Source: Lithospermum erythrorhizon (taxonomy: Eukaryota; Streptophyta; Magnoliopsida; Boraginales; Boraginaceae). From it: a stretch of DNA of 64,000 nucleotides. The notes beneath the pieces are model-generated. The model was not told where the DNA came from. It did not search any database and was given only the letters and a program-made list of their open reading frames with translations. Position numbers and translations under genes: made by a program. The stretch's first letter is position 1. Each line of letters starts with the position of its first letter. Positions 34,901-47,718 of this stretch are shown one piece after another. The stretch lies in NCBI GenBank assembly GCA_019722365.1, contig JADFUC010001685.1, positions 124,001 to 188,000 on the forward strand. The letters are read 5' to 3'.

Positions 34901-37900
34901 ATGCTGTCAACTACAGGCCCATCTTTTATTAATAGAAGACAGCAAAATAATATTCTCCTATTGCAACTAATCATAAGGAATAGAGAAAAATATTGAAAAA
35001 AACTCAAATAAGAAAATAATATGCCGAAATTAAGAATTCTAATATCTACAGTAACAGGCTACTTAAAATGCTACCGAACAGCAGATATACCATGCATGTA
35101 ATACTGGAAAAGGTGGTAAATTATGGCAGATAGATGGTTCTCATTCACAAATGAGAAAAGGGAAGAAGAAACAGACTACCATAAATGAGCTGACAAAGGC
35201 ATGTGAGTGCGTTCCACGAAGTGGAATCCCAAACAATCTCCCAGCTGCCACATTGCTGTCAATCAATAGTATATAATAAGCATAAGTCCATAATTATTCA
35301 GTAGTATTGTTATCATGAACATAACACTATTATAAGTTGCATCTCTGATGGACTGATAGGTGTGTGTGTGTAGGGGGGTTGAATGGTGGAACTACCAATA
35401 TAAGTTTAGTTGCTTTTGCTGTTGAAGTCAACATAAACTGAGATATATTTGCAAAGTAACCACATGGAAGTCAAAATATAGATGTAAGTGTCTGACGTAT
35501 GATATAATATAAGGCTAGTAGTGTATCTTTCTTGTTAAAAATGTTATTTAAAATGTAGGATGAAGTGCTAAAGCACCAAAATATTTTGAAATCTTCAGAA
35601 CCAGATGTGCTTGCTTTCTACTTGCCATAGCCAGTTGAAAATTAAAATAACTTTCAAGTATGAGGTAGTACCAGTTTTCTTTAAGACTAGAATAGTTGCA
35701 GAAGATATGGGGTGTCGAAAACATCTTCAGTATACATATGTGAAATATGAAGTACGAAGTTTATCTTCAATTTATAAATAAACTACCTTGTTGCATCAAA
35801 TCCTCCCATGTAGCAGTACTTTGATGCTCCTATGCCACCATCAGGCCCCTACATATCAGATTGAAGAAATTTCAATACCAACCAGTTTCCTTAGCTAACT
35901 ATACTAAATATTGCAAAGGCTGAAAGAACCTGGGCTCGCCGAAGACCAAATTCAAGGAGAAGTTTCGACTTCCCAGCTACAAAACGATGCCTAGCAGCAT
36001 TAGTAGCAACTAAGGATGCATAGTTTATAAGATTTACTAATGGAGTTTCCAGCAGTTGGACCACCTTGACACACAAGTAAAAAAGATTTAGAGGTTATCA
36101 AGTACAACCCAGACCGTGAATGTACAAGAATATCAGGTAATAGTAGTTTAATAAAGCATTCCAAAATCTAACTGAAAGAAAGAAGTAGATACTCACAGAA
36201 ACTGGCCCTTCAACTCTCACCAAAGGAACTTTCGGGAAAACAACAGTTCCTTCGGTTATGGCATAAATTTCAACATCAGAACAATCAACCCCTCGAAGAT
36301 AATCATAAAACCCATCCTGAAGTTTTTTAATGTTAACATTTAATAACTTCAAAAGAAGAGTTGAGCAGAAATAATAAGAATACAAGGATATCTGATAATT
36401 TTGAGCATATCTTAGATCGACTTATTATATAAAAGAATTAGGGTCCAATATGCACACATTTGCTCAAATCTGAGATCCTAAAGCCGATCTAAATAAACTA
36501 ATAAAGTGAAACAATTAAATCATGCAGCACGTATTATGTAATAACAGGGCAAATCTGACATAGCTCCAGGCTAACTAGTGTTAGGTACTTTAGAGGGAAA
36601 GAAACAGATTTTATGTCAAGATGAAAAAAGAACAGTTCAGGAAAGAAACGGATTTTATTCCAAACTGAAAAAGCAAAAATAAAGTAGTAAGAACAGATAA
36701 GAAGGTATGATGCCACAAATACTCCACTTAATTGGAAACACCTTCTCAAATTTCTTGTTGTAGATCATAAATGGATGAGAAATAACAAGATCCCTTCCCA
36801 AGTATGAAACTGAAATAGTAAGGTCCCTCAAATACTCTACTTAAAGAAAAAAGTTTCTATGAATCGATTAATTTGAAGAACAAAAGTGTACCCTCTTGAT
36901 CTAATATCAAGGCGAGCCTTACGATCCCCTTGGAAGGATTACTATTATAAATTGACCCGGTTTATAGCAGTAAAAAAGAAGATTGTATTTATCATCTTTC
37001 GTACATGAAGCAGCAAAAAGAAAGCTTGTTTACCTCACATGTTGATGGCAAGGATTCCCTGATAAAAGAAATCTCATCCTCTCTCAATTTAAAATTAGCA
37101 ATGAGCCTTATGCATTCTTCTAATCCAGCAAAGATAGTATATTCGCCACCAAATGGATTTCTTCTGAAATACAAATCAAACCTGGAAGATCGGGTGGCAG
37201 AAACAAGTCGCATAAGATGAAACACACAAAAAATAAACTACAATAGAATTATAGTAGACAATATTTAGATGGTAAGTGGTCATAGTCCCCTGCCCCGGTA
37301 CCCCGCATATTTAGAGGCATTGGGGCATGTTAATGTAATGCCTACGGAGTTGGCGATTTCATTTATGATATATTCATATGAAATAACAAGTGAACCATCA
37401 AGACACCAACTGCATACGTTTAATCAATCCAAGCCGATTTCAAAAAATTAACTACTGCAAAAAGTATGAATAAATGAACATACATTATATATTTAATCTC
37501 ATTCTCATAAATATCAATCTTAATCAAATGTGTTTTTCATCTCTACTCAGTTGAAGACTAAATTAAGTTAGATTAGCACGTCCTCCACAAATTAGATACA
37601 AGAACTCATCATAAGCATCAAAGTTGACTATCTATGTCTTTTTCATCACACACTAGTATCTTATCATTTCAAAACCAGTAAACATAAATTCAACATCAAG
37701 TAAATTGTCAACTAAATGAAATCACTTTCAAATTAATCATTCTAAATTTAATACTCCCCCCATCTCGAAAGGATTTTCCAGTTTGATTTTCAATTATCAA
37801 AAGACACAGTTGAAAAGAATAGTTAAGGGACACGGTATATTACTCGTAATGAGTAGTGGGGTTAGTCTAGTGGATAGAATATATTAGTGGAATAAAAAAA

Positions 37901-38045
37901 TAGAAACATACACAGCTCGCTCATTATGTTTTCCAGCTTTCCAATAAGCATAGGCCATAGTGAACTGATACAGATCCGTAAGGAGAGGTGTGACCATCGG
38001 ATTCGTCGGTCCATTAATTTTTCCTCCGTTTGCAATATCTTCCAT
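31950..38045 (-). CDS. NAPRT: Nicotinate phosphoribosyltransferase, C-terminus missing
   Basis: NAPRT joins nicotinate and PRPP to make nicotinate mononucleotide, the entry step of the Preiss-Handler NAD salvage route. Eleven exons with GT-AG borders and matching phases are readable: 38045-37912, 37181-37034, 36316-36197, 36064-35930, 35848-35787, 35255-35180, 34501-34400, 34273-34157, 33499-33441, 32476-32302 and 32039-31950. Landmarks in order are [20 protein letters not shown] at the N-terminus, [58 protein letters not shown] with [36 protein letters not shown] (PRPP-binding region) and [13 protein letters not shown]. The frame ends at [16 protein letters not shown], stop, giving 405 residues where plant homologues have about 550-560. 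Just past the stop, EIN can still be read one base out of register, then homology ceases. About 150 residues are missing, so the product is probably not functional unless 3' exons were lost in assembly. Confidence 0.9.
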
Positions 38046-38090
38046 TTTTGCAATATTATTCTGAACTATAAGTATATGAATATGTGTTTT

Positions 38091-38098
38091 TATTTATA
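38091..38098 (-). promoter_or_regulatory. Possible TATA box of the NAPRT gene
   Basis: The minus strand reads CTCTATAAATAAAAAC about 46-53 bases before the ATG at 38045. Used as a TATA box, it would leave a very short 5' leader of about 15-20 bases, so the assignment is tentative. Confidence 0.35.
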
Positions 38099-38304
38099 GA
38101 GAGAATAAAGGGAGTGATCAAGTGGTTCGTTGAAATCAAAGGTGTGGACTGAGAAAAGAAAGAGGGTAAGTAAACGAATAAGGAATATATGATGTAAATT
38201 GTTCGATTATTCATATGTTTCTTTTTTGCCATTTATTTTTGCACTATTCATTATCACATTTTTATTTCTCATTTTGTTTCAAAAATAAATTAAATAATCT
38301 AATA

Positions 38305-38532
38305 CTCTCACCATTCTAAAAAATTATATTACTTTAACTTTTATTACTAACTTTCGAAAGATAAATACTTTTGTTTCACAATAGATAATACGCGATGAAA
38401 TATTTGAAATATATTTTATTTATATATTTTTTATAAAATATTATACAATACAAATAAAATATCTACAATTAAAATTCAACTATGAAAAATCAAAATTCAA
38501 AATGTAAATAATATTTTAGGGACTTTAGGGAG
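38305..38532. mobile_element. Stowaway-like MITE, about 228 bp
   Basis: The left end is CTCTCACCATTCTAAAAAAT, flanked by TA. The reverse complement of the right end is CTCCCTAAAGTCCCTAAAAT, also flanked by TA. The interior has the core ATATTATACAATACAAATAA, also seen near 19850 and 46080. It lies just upstream of the NAPRT promoter. Confidence 0.6.
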
Positions 38533-38657
38533 TATTTTTATTTTATATAAAAATTCCACACCTGGCCATTACAGCACTAATCCCTGAACCTCATCATGAA
38601 TAACATAAGCAATATTATCTAAGTAAGACCAACAAAACAAACAAGAATTAATATGTA

Positions 38658-38890
38658 CTTCCTCCAATTTTTTTTATTTGACGTTTTCATATTTTGAGAA
38701 GGAGCTTTAATAATTAATTATTAATTAGTCATTATTTTAATAAATATAAAATTTATATCATTAGATTCGTCTTAGATAATTAATTACTAATTAGTCATTA
38801 CATAGTCAATTTTTAACATATTTTAAAAATAATTGATGGTCAAAGTTTCATTTTCATATACGAAAATATAAAATAAATAAAAAACGGAGG
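38658..38890. mobile_element. Stowaway-like MITE, about 233 bp
   Basis: The left end CTTCCTCCAATTTTTTTTAT pairs with the reverse complement of the right end, CCTCCGTTTTTTATTTATTT. Similarity extends about 40 bases inward (TTTTCATATTTTGA against TTTTCGTATATGAA). Both ends are flanked by TA. Confidence 0.75.
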
Positions 38891-40328
38891 TAATATTGCT
38901 CTTTCGGATCATTTTCGCTATTAAGTTTTTGTTGGAGAGATTTAGATAGTTTTCCAATAAATGTTGCTGGTTCAAAATTAGTAGGTCTAGTAGACTCTAA
39001 ACTCTAATTGGTATAGCTGTCTTAATTTGACTTCTTACATGGAAATATGAGAAAATTAGCAAAATATAACTAATTTGACCTCTTTTTTAATTTCGAAACA
39101 CCCAATTAATATACTTTATCTAAATAAAGATCATTTATCACTCATTTAAAAATACTCCCCATTGCACCTAGCACTTTTTTTCCAATTCCATCCCTGCCCC
39201 CACCACCACAGCCTTCCACTATCAGACCCACCCTCACCACGCTCTCCCTCAATTCCGGTATCCCCAACGAATTTTCGCACTCTACTCTGAATTTCACGAC
39301 TTCTCCTCCCTCCCTTAAACTCATGATTCCCTCTCTCGAAACTGGCGACTCTCCTACAATTTCATTTTTATTAGGGGGTTAGGGTTTCTATTTCAATTTG
39401 AGGGTGGGGGTAAGGTTTTGATTTTACTGTCTTTGATAGGTGAGGTGATGGTGGTGGTTTAGGGTAAAGGACAGTGGTGGAGCTATTTTGAATTTGGGAT
39501 GGTGGTGGCGAACTATCATGGAGGAAGGGTACAAAGCGCGAATCAAGAAAAATTGTTGTATTTTAATCGAGTGATTTAGAGTAATCGAGCATGGTTTATT
39601 TAGTAAATCGATATTAATTAAGGCTAGAAATTAAAAAAAAGAATCAAATTGGTGATATTTTGCCAATTTTCTCTGGAAATATAGACTTCCTTTTAGGAGT
39701 ATTCACTGGGTTGCATAGAAGAAGAAAAAAAATTAGTCCAAGAGGAATTTGACTTGGCATGCATAAAAAGAGACTTGTTTGCTTTGCCGTTAGAAAATTC
39801 CAAGTTGTTGAGGATGTGTTGAATTGGAACTAAAAGCTTCTCATAATTTATATGAAAAATTGGTCATTTGACCTTATTCAAATAGGGATGCAAGCTCAAT
39901 TCTCTTTTTATTGTTTCGATATTCTTTTATTATCATTAATTCGTTTGTTTTGTTATAAAATAATAATCTTTCACCAAATGCTCCTATAAAACCAAACATT
40001 AATAAATATCACATATTTGTCAATTAATTATTAAAAGCTCATAAATTATAGTATACAAATCTTCTTAAAATACATGACAAATATTTAGCAATAATAAGAT
40101 GTCAATGCTCATTGGAGAGGAAAACTACACAACATAGAGATCAATGAGCAAAATCAGTTGAATAATTTTTCTATGAACTCAACCAAATATTTCATGTTAA
40201 TCATTGAATGTGAAGTTCTTTACAAGTGACCATATACAACAGACAATACATACAAAAATTGGCCTCCTCCACTCCAGCAAACCAAACTATAGTGGTAATA
40301 ACTATTTTTTTCTCCATCTATATAAAGA
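38891..40328. other. Intergenic between NAPRT and the FPP gene
   Basis: I see no exon here. The GC-rich stretch 39150-39540 gives a 60-codon minus-strand frame without recognisable motifs. The last few hundred bases presumably contain the FPP 3' UTR. Confidence 0.4.
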
Positions 40329-43300
40329 TTAGCAGGATACTAAAAAATTCTTGCTACTACTGTGTCGCCTCCATATAAGCTTCTTCCACAGTCCATTCCT
40401 TTTCTTAACAGGAACAATGGCATTGAAACCAATAGTCGGTGTTTTTTCTTCCGAACGTGGCATCTCATTTGTAACCACAGACGTCAATGGAAAGTCTGGT
40501 GCTTCATCAACATGCATATCGGTTCCTTTGTCTGTTTGAGACATCAGATTTCCAATTTCAGAGCGGTCCTCTGCCATCAATTTTTCAAGTGGAGTTGAAC
40601 GTTGGGAAATCACTTTTAAAGGGCTTTCCGTTTCAGTAGAAACATTTGGACTGTGAACAGTGGTAGCGGAAAGTTTATCAAAAAGCGATCTATCCTTGGG
40701 TGAAGCCATTGCTTTCAGCTGCTTCCCAAGGTTAGTGATCGTTTCTTGACATTCTGCAAGTGTTTCTGAAGCTGCTTCGATTTCTCGATCCTGAAATATC
40801 ATTTACAGCACAACACTTATAAGAATGGCAATATTAGTGAGACGTTGACATCATGAACATCTAACTCACAGGCCATTCTAGCTTAAAGATAGAAAAAGTA
40901 AACACATAAAAACCTTCATGGTAGAAAAAATGTAGTTCCAGTAGAGGTTACGTTACACTTAACCTTTTGAAGGAGTATTTCTCCATTGTCCACTTTATCT
41001 TCTGAAAATTCCATCTTTGCCCTGCAAAAAAATAGTACATCTTAGAATGCTTGACGTGATTAAATGATGAACTTTCTGGTTCGTGATCGCGTACCTTAGC
41101 TGGAGTTCAAGGTCAAGGGCTGTAACTTTAAGCTTTTCCAGAGAGCTGGTTTTGTAATCTAGCTCCTCTTCTAAGGACAAAAATTTCTCGCAGGCTTCAT
41201 CTAGTTCACATTTTGCTGCAGTAAGCTGTTCCTCCAGCTCTTCATTCGCAATCTTTTGTTTCTCAATTTGATTCTCAGCCAACGAGTTTGATTGCTTTAG
41301 AACAGAAACCTCTGCTTGCAAACTTTCAATTGTTTTCATTAATTCTTGAACTTCAGTCATCAATGATTCACTTCTTGAAACTTCTGAGTGCAGTCTCCTT
41401 TCCATGTCTTTCTTAGCTAATTTGGAACTGGATAATTCATCATCTAATTTGCTTTCATCTTCTCTACTTGTTGATTGAAGTTTATCCACAGGTAGAGAAT
41501 GATTAACACCACCAGAGAGAAAGGGAAGAGCTTGCAACTCTACTCTCCGTGGATGCAATTTACATGAATTGGAAATTTTGTTCATTGTTCCACTTTCGAT
41601 TTCACTTTCACTTTGTGCATCATCCCAATCCAAATTATTTTTTATTTCATCCTTCATGCTGGAAACATCTTGAATGGAAAAGCAGTGGTTCAGGATCCAT
41701 TCCAGTGTGCCCGTGAGTTGTTCTGTGAACTTTTCAAAGTGAACTTTCCCCATGGATAAGTCACGACAACTTTGAACAAATTGTTCTAAGATGGTTGAGA
41801 GCTCATTTGTTTTCCACTGTAATACCCGAACCATATAGCCAGTGGGAGTTTCCGAATTTGTATATCCCATCCCATCTGAATTTCTCCCATCAGGAATGTT
41901 GATACTTTCAATAAGGTCAATTATTTTATGCAATGAAATATTCCCAGTGGACTGGAACTGTCCGCTGTTCCTTTCTGTCGCTGAAACATCCTCATCACAT
42001 GCATCACTTTTTACATCTGTTGATCCTTCAGGCATGATTCGACTAGATCCCAAATTATACACTGAAGAAGGATGCTCTGAACTATTTGCATCATCAAAAG
42101 CTTTATAATCTAAACTACCTTTGGCCATCAAAGCAACTTTGATATCTTCCAATGCATAATCAACACTTCTATTTGTTAAATGGCACTGGTCAGAAATTAT
42201 CTTCACAATGTCAGCTAGCCAGAGAGGATGATTATTTATATTGGTGGTGACAGCTTTAAGTTCCTGAATGGATGTTGAAGGATCTGATTTACAGCCAAGT
42301 TGTGAAACCGTCTGCTTTACATCTGACATTAATGGATTTGTACCAGATCGAGAATTATTATTGGGATAATCGGTCACAGGACGGGACCCTGAGAAAGGAC
42401 TTTCCGTCAACCCCACCGCTAGCTTTTCTATCTCAACAAAGTCATCCATTAAATTAATATCTGATGATCTGAACGATTTATGTGATGGTGTTCCCATTTG
42501 ATTTCCATTTTTGAAGTGTTCTAGGTCTGTTATCAAAGCAGAAGCCGAGGACTCCGCACAACTAGCTTTGTCATCATTGCCCATATCAGACATTGATGTC
42601 AGAGAGAACTCTTGCAAACTTCCATTGGGAACCGTCGATCCTAAATCAGTTATCATATGGCCATTCTGTAATTCTTCAACCTGTCTATCAGAGGGCACAT
42701 GTGCAGAGATGACTCTGAAAGGTTGGAGGTCATAGCCCTTTTTGTTTAGAGCTTCTTTAAGACTTCTGTTTTCTTCTCCCAACTGGCATAATTGGTGACT
42801 CAACAAGTCAAATTTTCTACTGGATGTATCAGGAACCATGTCCGTGAAAAAATCTGCTGAATGAATTGGAGATAGATTTGACTTCCTCTTTGTATCAACC
42901 AGATCTTTACCTAATATCTCAACTTCACTCTTCATCTTTGCCCAAGCAGCAGGGCCTGGCAATCGCTTTCTGACTAAGAGGCGTAATCTCTGACATTCTG
43001 ATTCAAGTTTTGTAATTTTTTTAGCACTCTCTAGGTATTGCTTGTGGGAAACATCAGCAGTCCGCTGATTAAACTCTATCTCATCGTTCCGAATTTCAAG
43101 CTGCTTTTCGAGCACAGAGACCTCATATATTAAAGACGTGTTCTTTTTTTCTGTAGATTCTAGTCTAGTCAGCAGCGCACTGACCTCAGTCTCCATTCTA
43201 GTTTTCAGTTCCTTCCACTCTTCAATCTCCTTTTCTTTTCTTAACAGAGCTTTGCTGAGTTGAGTATTTTCATAATCTAATGTAGCTAACCTTGCACTTG

Positions 43301-44364
43301 CCGCTGATAATTTGTCTCCCAAAGTACGTGTCTTTCCTTCATAATCCCTAGATGTCTTCATCACCGCATCATGTATTTGGTTCCCCTGATCTTCACGAGC
43401 AACATATAATTGCCTCAAGCTCTCCTTAAGTGCAGCATCAAGATGTACCAGTCTTTCCTCACTGGCTGCTTTTTCCTGTAAAGCTTTATCAAGTTGTTGC
43501 TTCATTGCGATTGCTTGTGTCTCCATCTTCTCCCATCCTATATTAATCATTTATCATCGACTCATCAAAATTTAGGAAAAATAAAAACAGGAACATGAGA
43601 ATCACAGGAGGCTGGATTTAAGTAAAGGAGAAGTCAAAAATATAAAATAAAATGAATGCATATTGAGCTCCTACTGCAAGAAGAACTACCTGAAATTGCT
43701 TCTTGCGCAATTTGTGCCTTGGCATTACAATCAGAAAGCGCTGAAGAAAGCTTTTCTCTAATGATTATCAATTCTTTCTCCATATCAGCTTTATCTTGCA
43801 ATAATGTCTGAATCTAAGGAAACAAATGTTAGTAATGCCAGTAGGTATGATATATAAGTTTTAAGGAACGCTTAAGACGAAAATGTAACGGTTTTACTTG
43901 ATCCAGTGATCTTGTGACTATATTTATACCCATGTATGAATTATTCAGCACGTCAGATGTATCTCATATTTACGTTAACAATGAATTCAGACAAAATAGC
44001 AAGGGGCATGCACATAAACATAGAAATTGAGAGGTATATTGTTATATTAACAGCTGAGAGATACAGCAGGCACAAAATCAAGCGGAAACCACATATACCT
44101 TGAAAATTCCGAAGGCATTAGATTGATCGCAGAAACACTAACAATCAATGAACACAGATATATGTTCCACATTTAATTCCAATTATGTACAAGGTATATA
44201 CCTCACGAATATCGCGAGCAAATTAAGAAACTACAACTATTTGTAGAGTAATAGTTGATAGAATGAAGAGAAACTTAGCAAGTTGTTACCTCTTCTTCGT
44301 TTCTTGTTAGAGAGGCATTCGCTTTATCAGCAGCAGCCTTGTCGAGGGACTTTCGTTTCCACAT
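40329..44364 (-). CDS. Filament-like plant protein (FPP family, long coiled coil)
   Basis: Five exons with consistent phases are 44364-44290, 43813-43690, 43537-41095, 41021-40964 and 40790-40329, giving about 1053 residues. The N-terminal third is an almost continuous coiled coil rich in E, K, Q and L. It ends in the family signature VRKRLPGPAAWAKMKSEVEI at about residues 255-275, typical of FPP proteins (DUF869). A Ser/Asp-rich middle follows, with ITDLEHFKNG and a WLADIVKIISDQ block, then a second coiled coil (about residues 760-890) and a basic tail, KKRNGLWKKLIWRRHSS. FPPs are plant-specific; several bind nuclear-envelope or microtubule/secretory-site partners. The first ATG gives MWKRKSLDKAAADKANASLT; the reading is open upstream to a TGA without another Met. 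From memory, FPP7 (At2g23360) lies close to a NAPRT gene (At2g23420) in Arabidopsis, so the neighbourhood looks conserved. Confidence 0.93.
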
Positions 44365-45097
44365 CCCCAAAGCTACGTTTCGTTCTGTCTCCCTAAAGAT
44401 CTGTAGGCCGACTATGAGCAAATCCTGCACACCTGATATGCAACTTCAGTCACCAATAGCATAACCAATCCAAATCTCCACAATCAGCTATGCCTACGAC
44501 AATAAACAACACCAACAAACACATGAAAAATCAAAATAAATTGTTCCATCATCGAAAACAATGGAAGCTTATCTAAAACCGGCAACATAATGAACCATTA
44601 TAATTTAAAGCACCACTAGACCTCTTAGACTATTAATCTACAAATTTCAACAAATACATTGAATGCAGTAGTCTAATGAGTACTAAATTACACAAAAAAT
44701 GTCATAATTAAGATAGGAGGGAGGCAAAAATAATGCCAAATAAACTATACCAAGTAGAGAAACTCCATTCCTAAAAGATTATGACATTTAAGTTTCAATG
44801 GTCGAAATTATTAAATTTACAGTCTTAATTGATATAGATTACTTAATTGGATACTTGGATCATAGTTATCATATTAATAATAAAGTACATCGAAAAAGAC
44901 TATCTATTTATATATTGTTCACCGAATATTATACATCTACAAAAACATATCAGAAATGAACAAATAACATCATAATCATACATTATCGATATTTTTTTAC
45001 ATTAAAGCTAACAATAATTGTGATTTTATGTACAATTTATAGTTTTCCAAAAAAATTAAAAAAAGATAATCCGAACACCCACTAGGAGTAGCATTTA
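44365..45097. other. FPP 5' flank
   Basis: A possible splice acceptor (GGTGTGCAG) lies about 65 bases before the FPP start codon, so a non-coding 5' exon may lie further upstream. Otherwise this is AT-rich DNA without a recognised feature. Confidence 0.35.
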
Positions 45098-45343
45098 CTC
45101 ACTGTGTTTTTTTAGTTTTTTAGTTGTGGTTTTAGTTATTCGCATACTGACAAGTTAAAAAAAAATTAAGAAAGATACTGAAATGTGAAATGACAAGAAT
45201 TTAAATAATATCATTAAGCTGCTATTAATTTAAAGAAAAGTAGTCAAGATATATTTAAAATGTAAAAATGAGTTTATTATGCTTAAATGACAAATTAAAA
45301 AATAAATTTCTTTGCTTAAACAATAACTAAAAAACGGAGGGAG
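45098..45343. mobile_element. Stowaway-like MITE, about 246 bp, in the FPP upstream region
   Basis: The left end CTCACTGTGTTTTTTTAGTT pairs with the reverse complement of the right end, CTCCCTCCGTTTTTTAGTTA, and both are flanked by TA. The right terminus is the canonical Stowaway end. The element sits about 0.7 kb upstream of the FPP start. Confidence 0.75.
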
Positions 45344-47718
45344 TATCATTTAAGAAATTTAAATCCAGATCTTACCGACACACAAAACCAACCCAGATTT
45401 TAAATCTACTACACATTATGATGAAGAAAGCCATCACACAAATGAATATCACATAAATATATCACTACCCAAAAATTCTTCTAAGTGATAGATAACATTA
45501 AATATGTCATTAATGCAATATAAAAAAAATACCATCAATGTGGTACCTAAATTTCTTTAGTTGTAAATTATAAAAATAATAAGAATGCAACTCTATGAAG
45601 CTTAAATGAAATATGGGTGACTAGTTATGTAATTATAATAAAGTTTGTATACATATATAAGTGGAGATTGAGTGAAAGTATGAAAGACATTGAAACAACT
45701 AACAACCATATGGTAAATAGTTAGGACAATATACCTACTAGAAATATCAATTTTTTGTTAGTTCATGTTTTTTTAGTTAGACTGATGAGAGAGAGAGGGG
45801 AGGGGGGGTGTTGATTGGTAAGTTGGAGCTGAAGAATGTATTAGATATGGTATTGATACGCTTCCCTCCTCTCTTACAGATTGAGATTCATATGATTACT
45901 GAACGAAAATTTTATGTTAAAGGATTTGATTGTTTTGAATTATCCACTTTAATTTTTTATTATAACTTTATATTTCGACGCAGAATATTTTGCTTTCAGG
46001 ACAGATAATACTTTCGATAAAAACTATATTAATAAAAAATACATTTCAAACTCGTTCCATTAATATATTTTTATCAAATATTATACAATACAAACAAATA
46101 TATTTCACAGCTGTACCTGAAATGCATAACTATAAACAAGTTTTGACAATCTGCGATTTATGGTAATACTTTACTATTTTAAGTTTCTATGACTATACAA
46201 ATTTTTTTTATCTCATCCTTTCAGAATCTTAGACTCACAAACGTTACTCGTCGAAACAGACATTGCAAGTAGGTCAAATGTTAAAAACGCTTGGTAATCT
46301 CATGACTGGCCACATAAGACATTTTACCAACTCTCTACTACATTTCAAGCCTTATCTCATCCTATATTCCTATAGTATAATTATGAAGTCTAATTAATAA
46401 AGGATAAAAGTAAAATTTCCGTACAAGATTAATAAAATATTTTTAGTTTAAACCATCACTATATCCATATGGAGAATATATGAGGCATGGAATATATGGA
46501 CAGTATATTGGCCCCATGTGTTGATTGCTTGACTTGCTTCAGATGGAGGGTAAATTGATAGTGGAGAAGAGAGGTAAGGTCAGTGTCAGAATGGACTTTA
46601 ATTTCATACAATTGTATGTGTCAATCTGAATTGACTTAAATTATTTTTACATATTTGGCATGAGATGGAAATATGGAATCCTTGGTTTAGTTTTAGTAAT
46701 AATCAAATTGTTCAAACAAAAGATGAGTGCTGTCTCATTCAACTTTTACTTCCTGTTTTCTTTTTCTTTTTTGGTAAGCAGTTCCTGTCTGTGTTAAATG
46801 GATTGGAATTATCATTAATATTTGGGAATATATAATTTCACGCATTCAAGGCAAAAGTCGACCTTACAAAATGCAGAGTCAATAACATAACATAAGCGAG
46901 CGAATGCATATACCACAGGATGAGTGGAAATAGTTTCAGCCTTAATATTTATGTAGGATGGCACAAAAAAGTTGCAAACCTCCATGACTTAATTGTATGA
47001 TGTTGAATTCCAATCCTTGAATCTACTTAGACTATTATGGTTACATAGATCTTGCACAACTTCTATGATCAACTCCATCAAGTTGGAATTGAACATAGTT
47101 TTGCACTTAGGTTGAGGGTAGCTCAAACGATGATCAAACTCCATGAAGTTGGAATCTAATGGAAACTGAATCGATTATGTAGCTCAAACGATGGAGTACT
47201 GTTGTGCAGAAATTCAACATGTATACTAAATCATACAAGAAGATTGAATGCTAATTAAATACTCAAAAGTATCATACAGGTAGTGCGATGAAATCTACCC
47301 AATACATCATCGTCAACATGTATAAATACCTTCGAAAGCATTTCATCCAAGTTTGACAATGAAGTCTGTGGGGGAGGTTTGATAAGAGACAAAATATACT
47401 CCATGATTATATTCATTTCTGCAAACAATTATCTACTACTATGGTAACAACCCAAAAAAGAAACTCAAAAAGATTTATTTCTAATTAGAAGAAAGAAATC
47501 AAGTAAAAACACCATTTACTATTTCATAATAGATAAGAAGCATAAGTAGTGTAATAATTCATTTTGAACTATTCAATTATATCCAAAATATAAAATCTTT
47601 GACTCCTACATGGATACCTACGGATTTCAATATATACTCTCCTGGAAACAAGAAGGGAGTAACGAGAACTCTGAAAATGTAGATTGGAGAGTGGACAAGT
47701 TGAATGTCAACATCTCGT
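45344..47718. other. Intergenic DNA with a MITE-like remnant
   Basis: No gene is evident. Around 46005-46110 the core ATATTATACAATACAAACAA recurs, related to the copies near 19850 and 38445. Around 47060-47190 a short phrase (AGCTCAAACGATG) is repeated. The final portion probably holds the 3' UTR of the next minus-strand gene. Confidence 0.4.

Noticed and set aside
37753..37800. Stowaway-like end ATACTCCCCCCATCTCGAAA
   Set aside because: Only one terminus is visible and no partner end with a TA flank was found nearby, so it is not listed as an element.
37862..38053. Minus-strand frame [18 protein letters not shown]
   Set aside because: It is out of register with the NAPRT first exon, which reads [15 protein letters not shown] from the ATG at 38045.
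41842..42735. Several plus-strand open frames within the FPP gene
   Set aside because: They are antisense shadows of the large coiled-coil exon.
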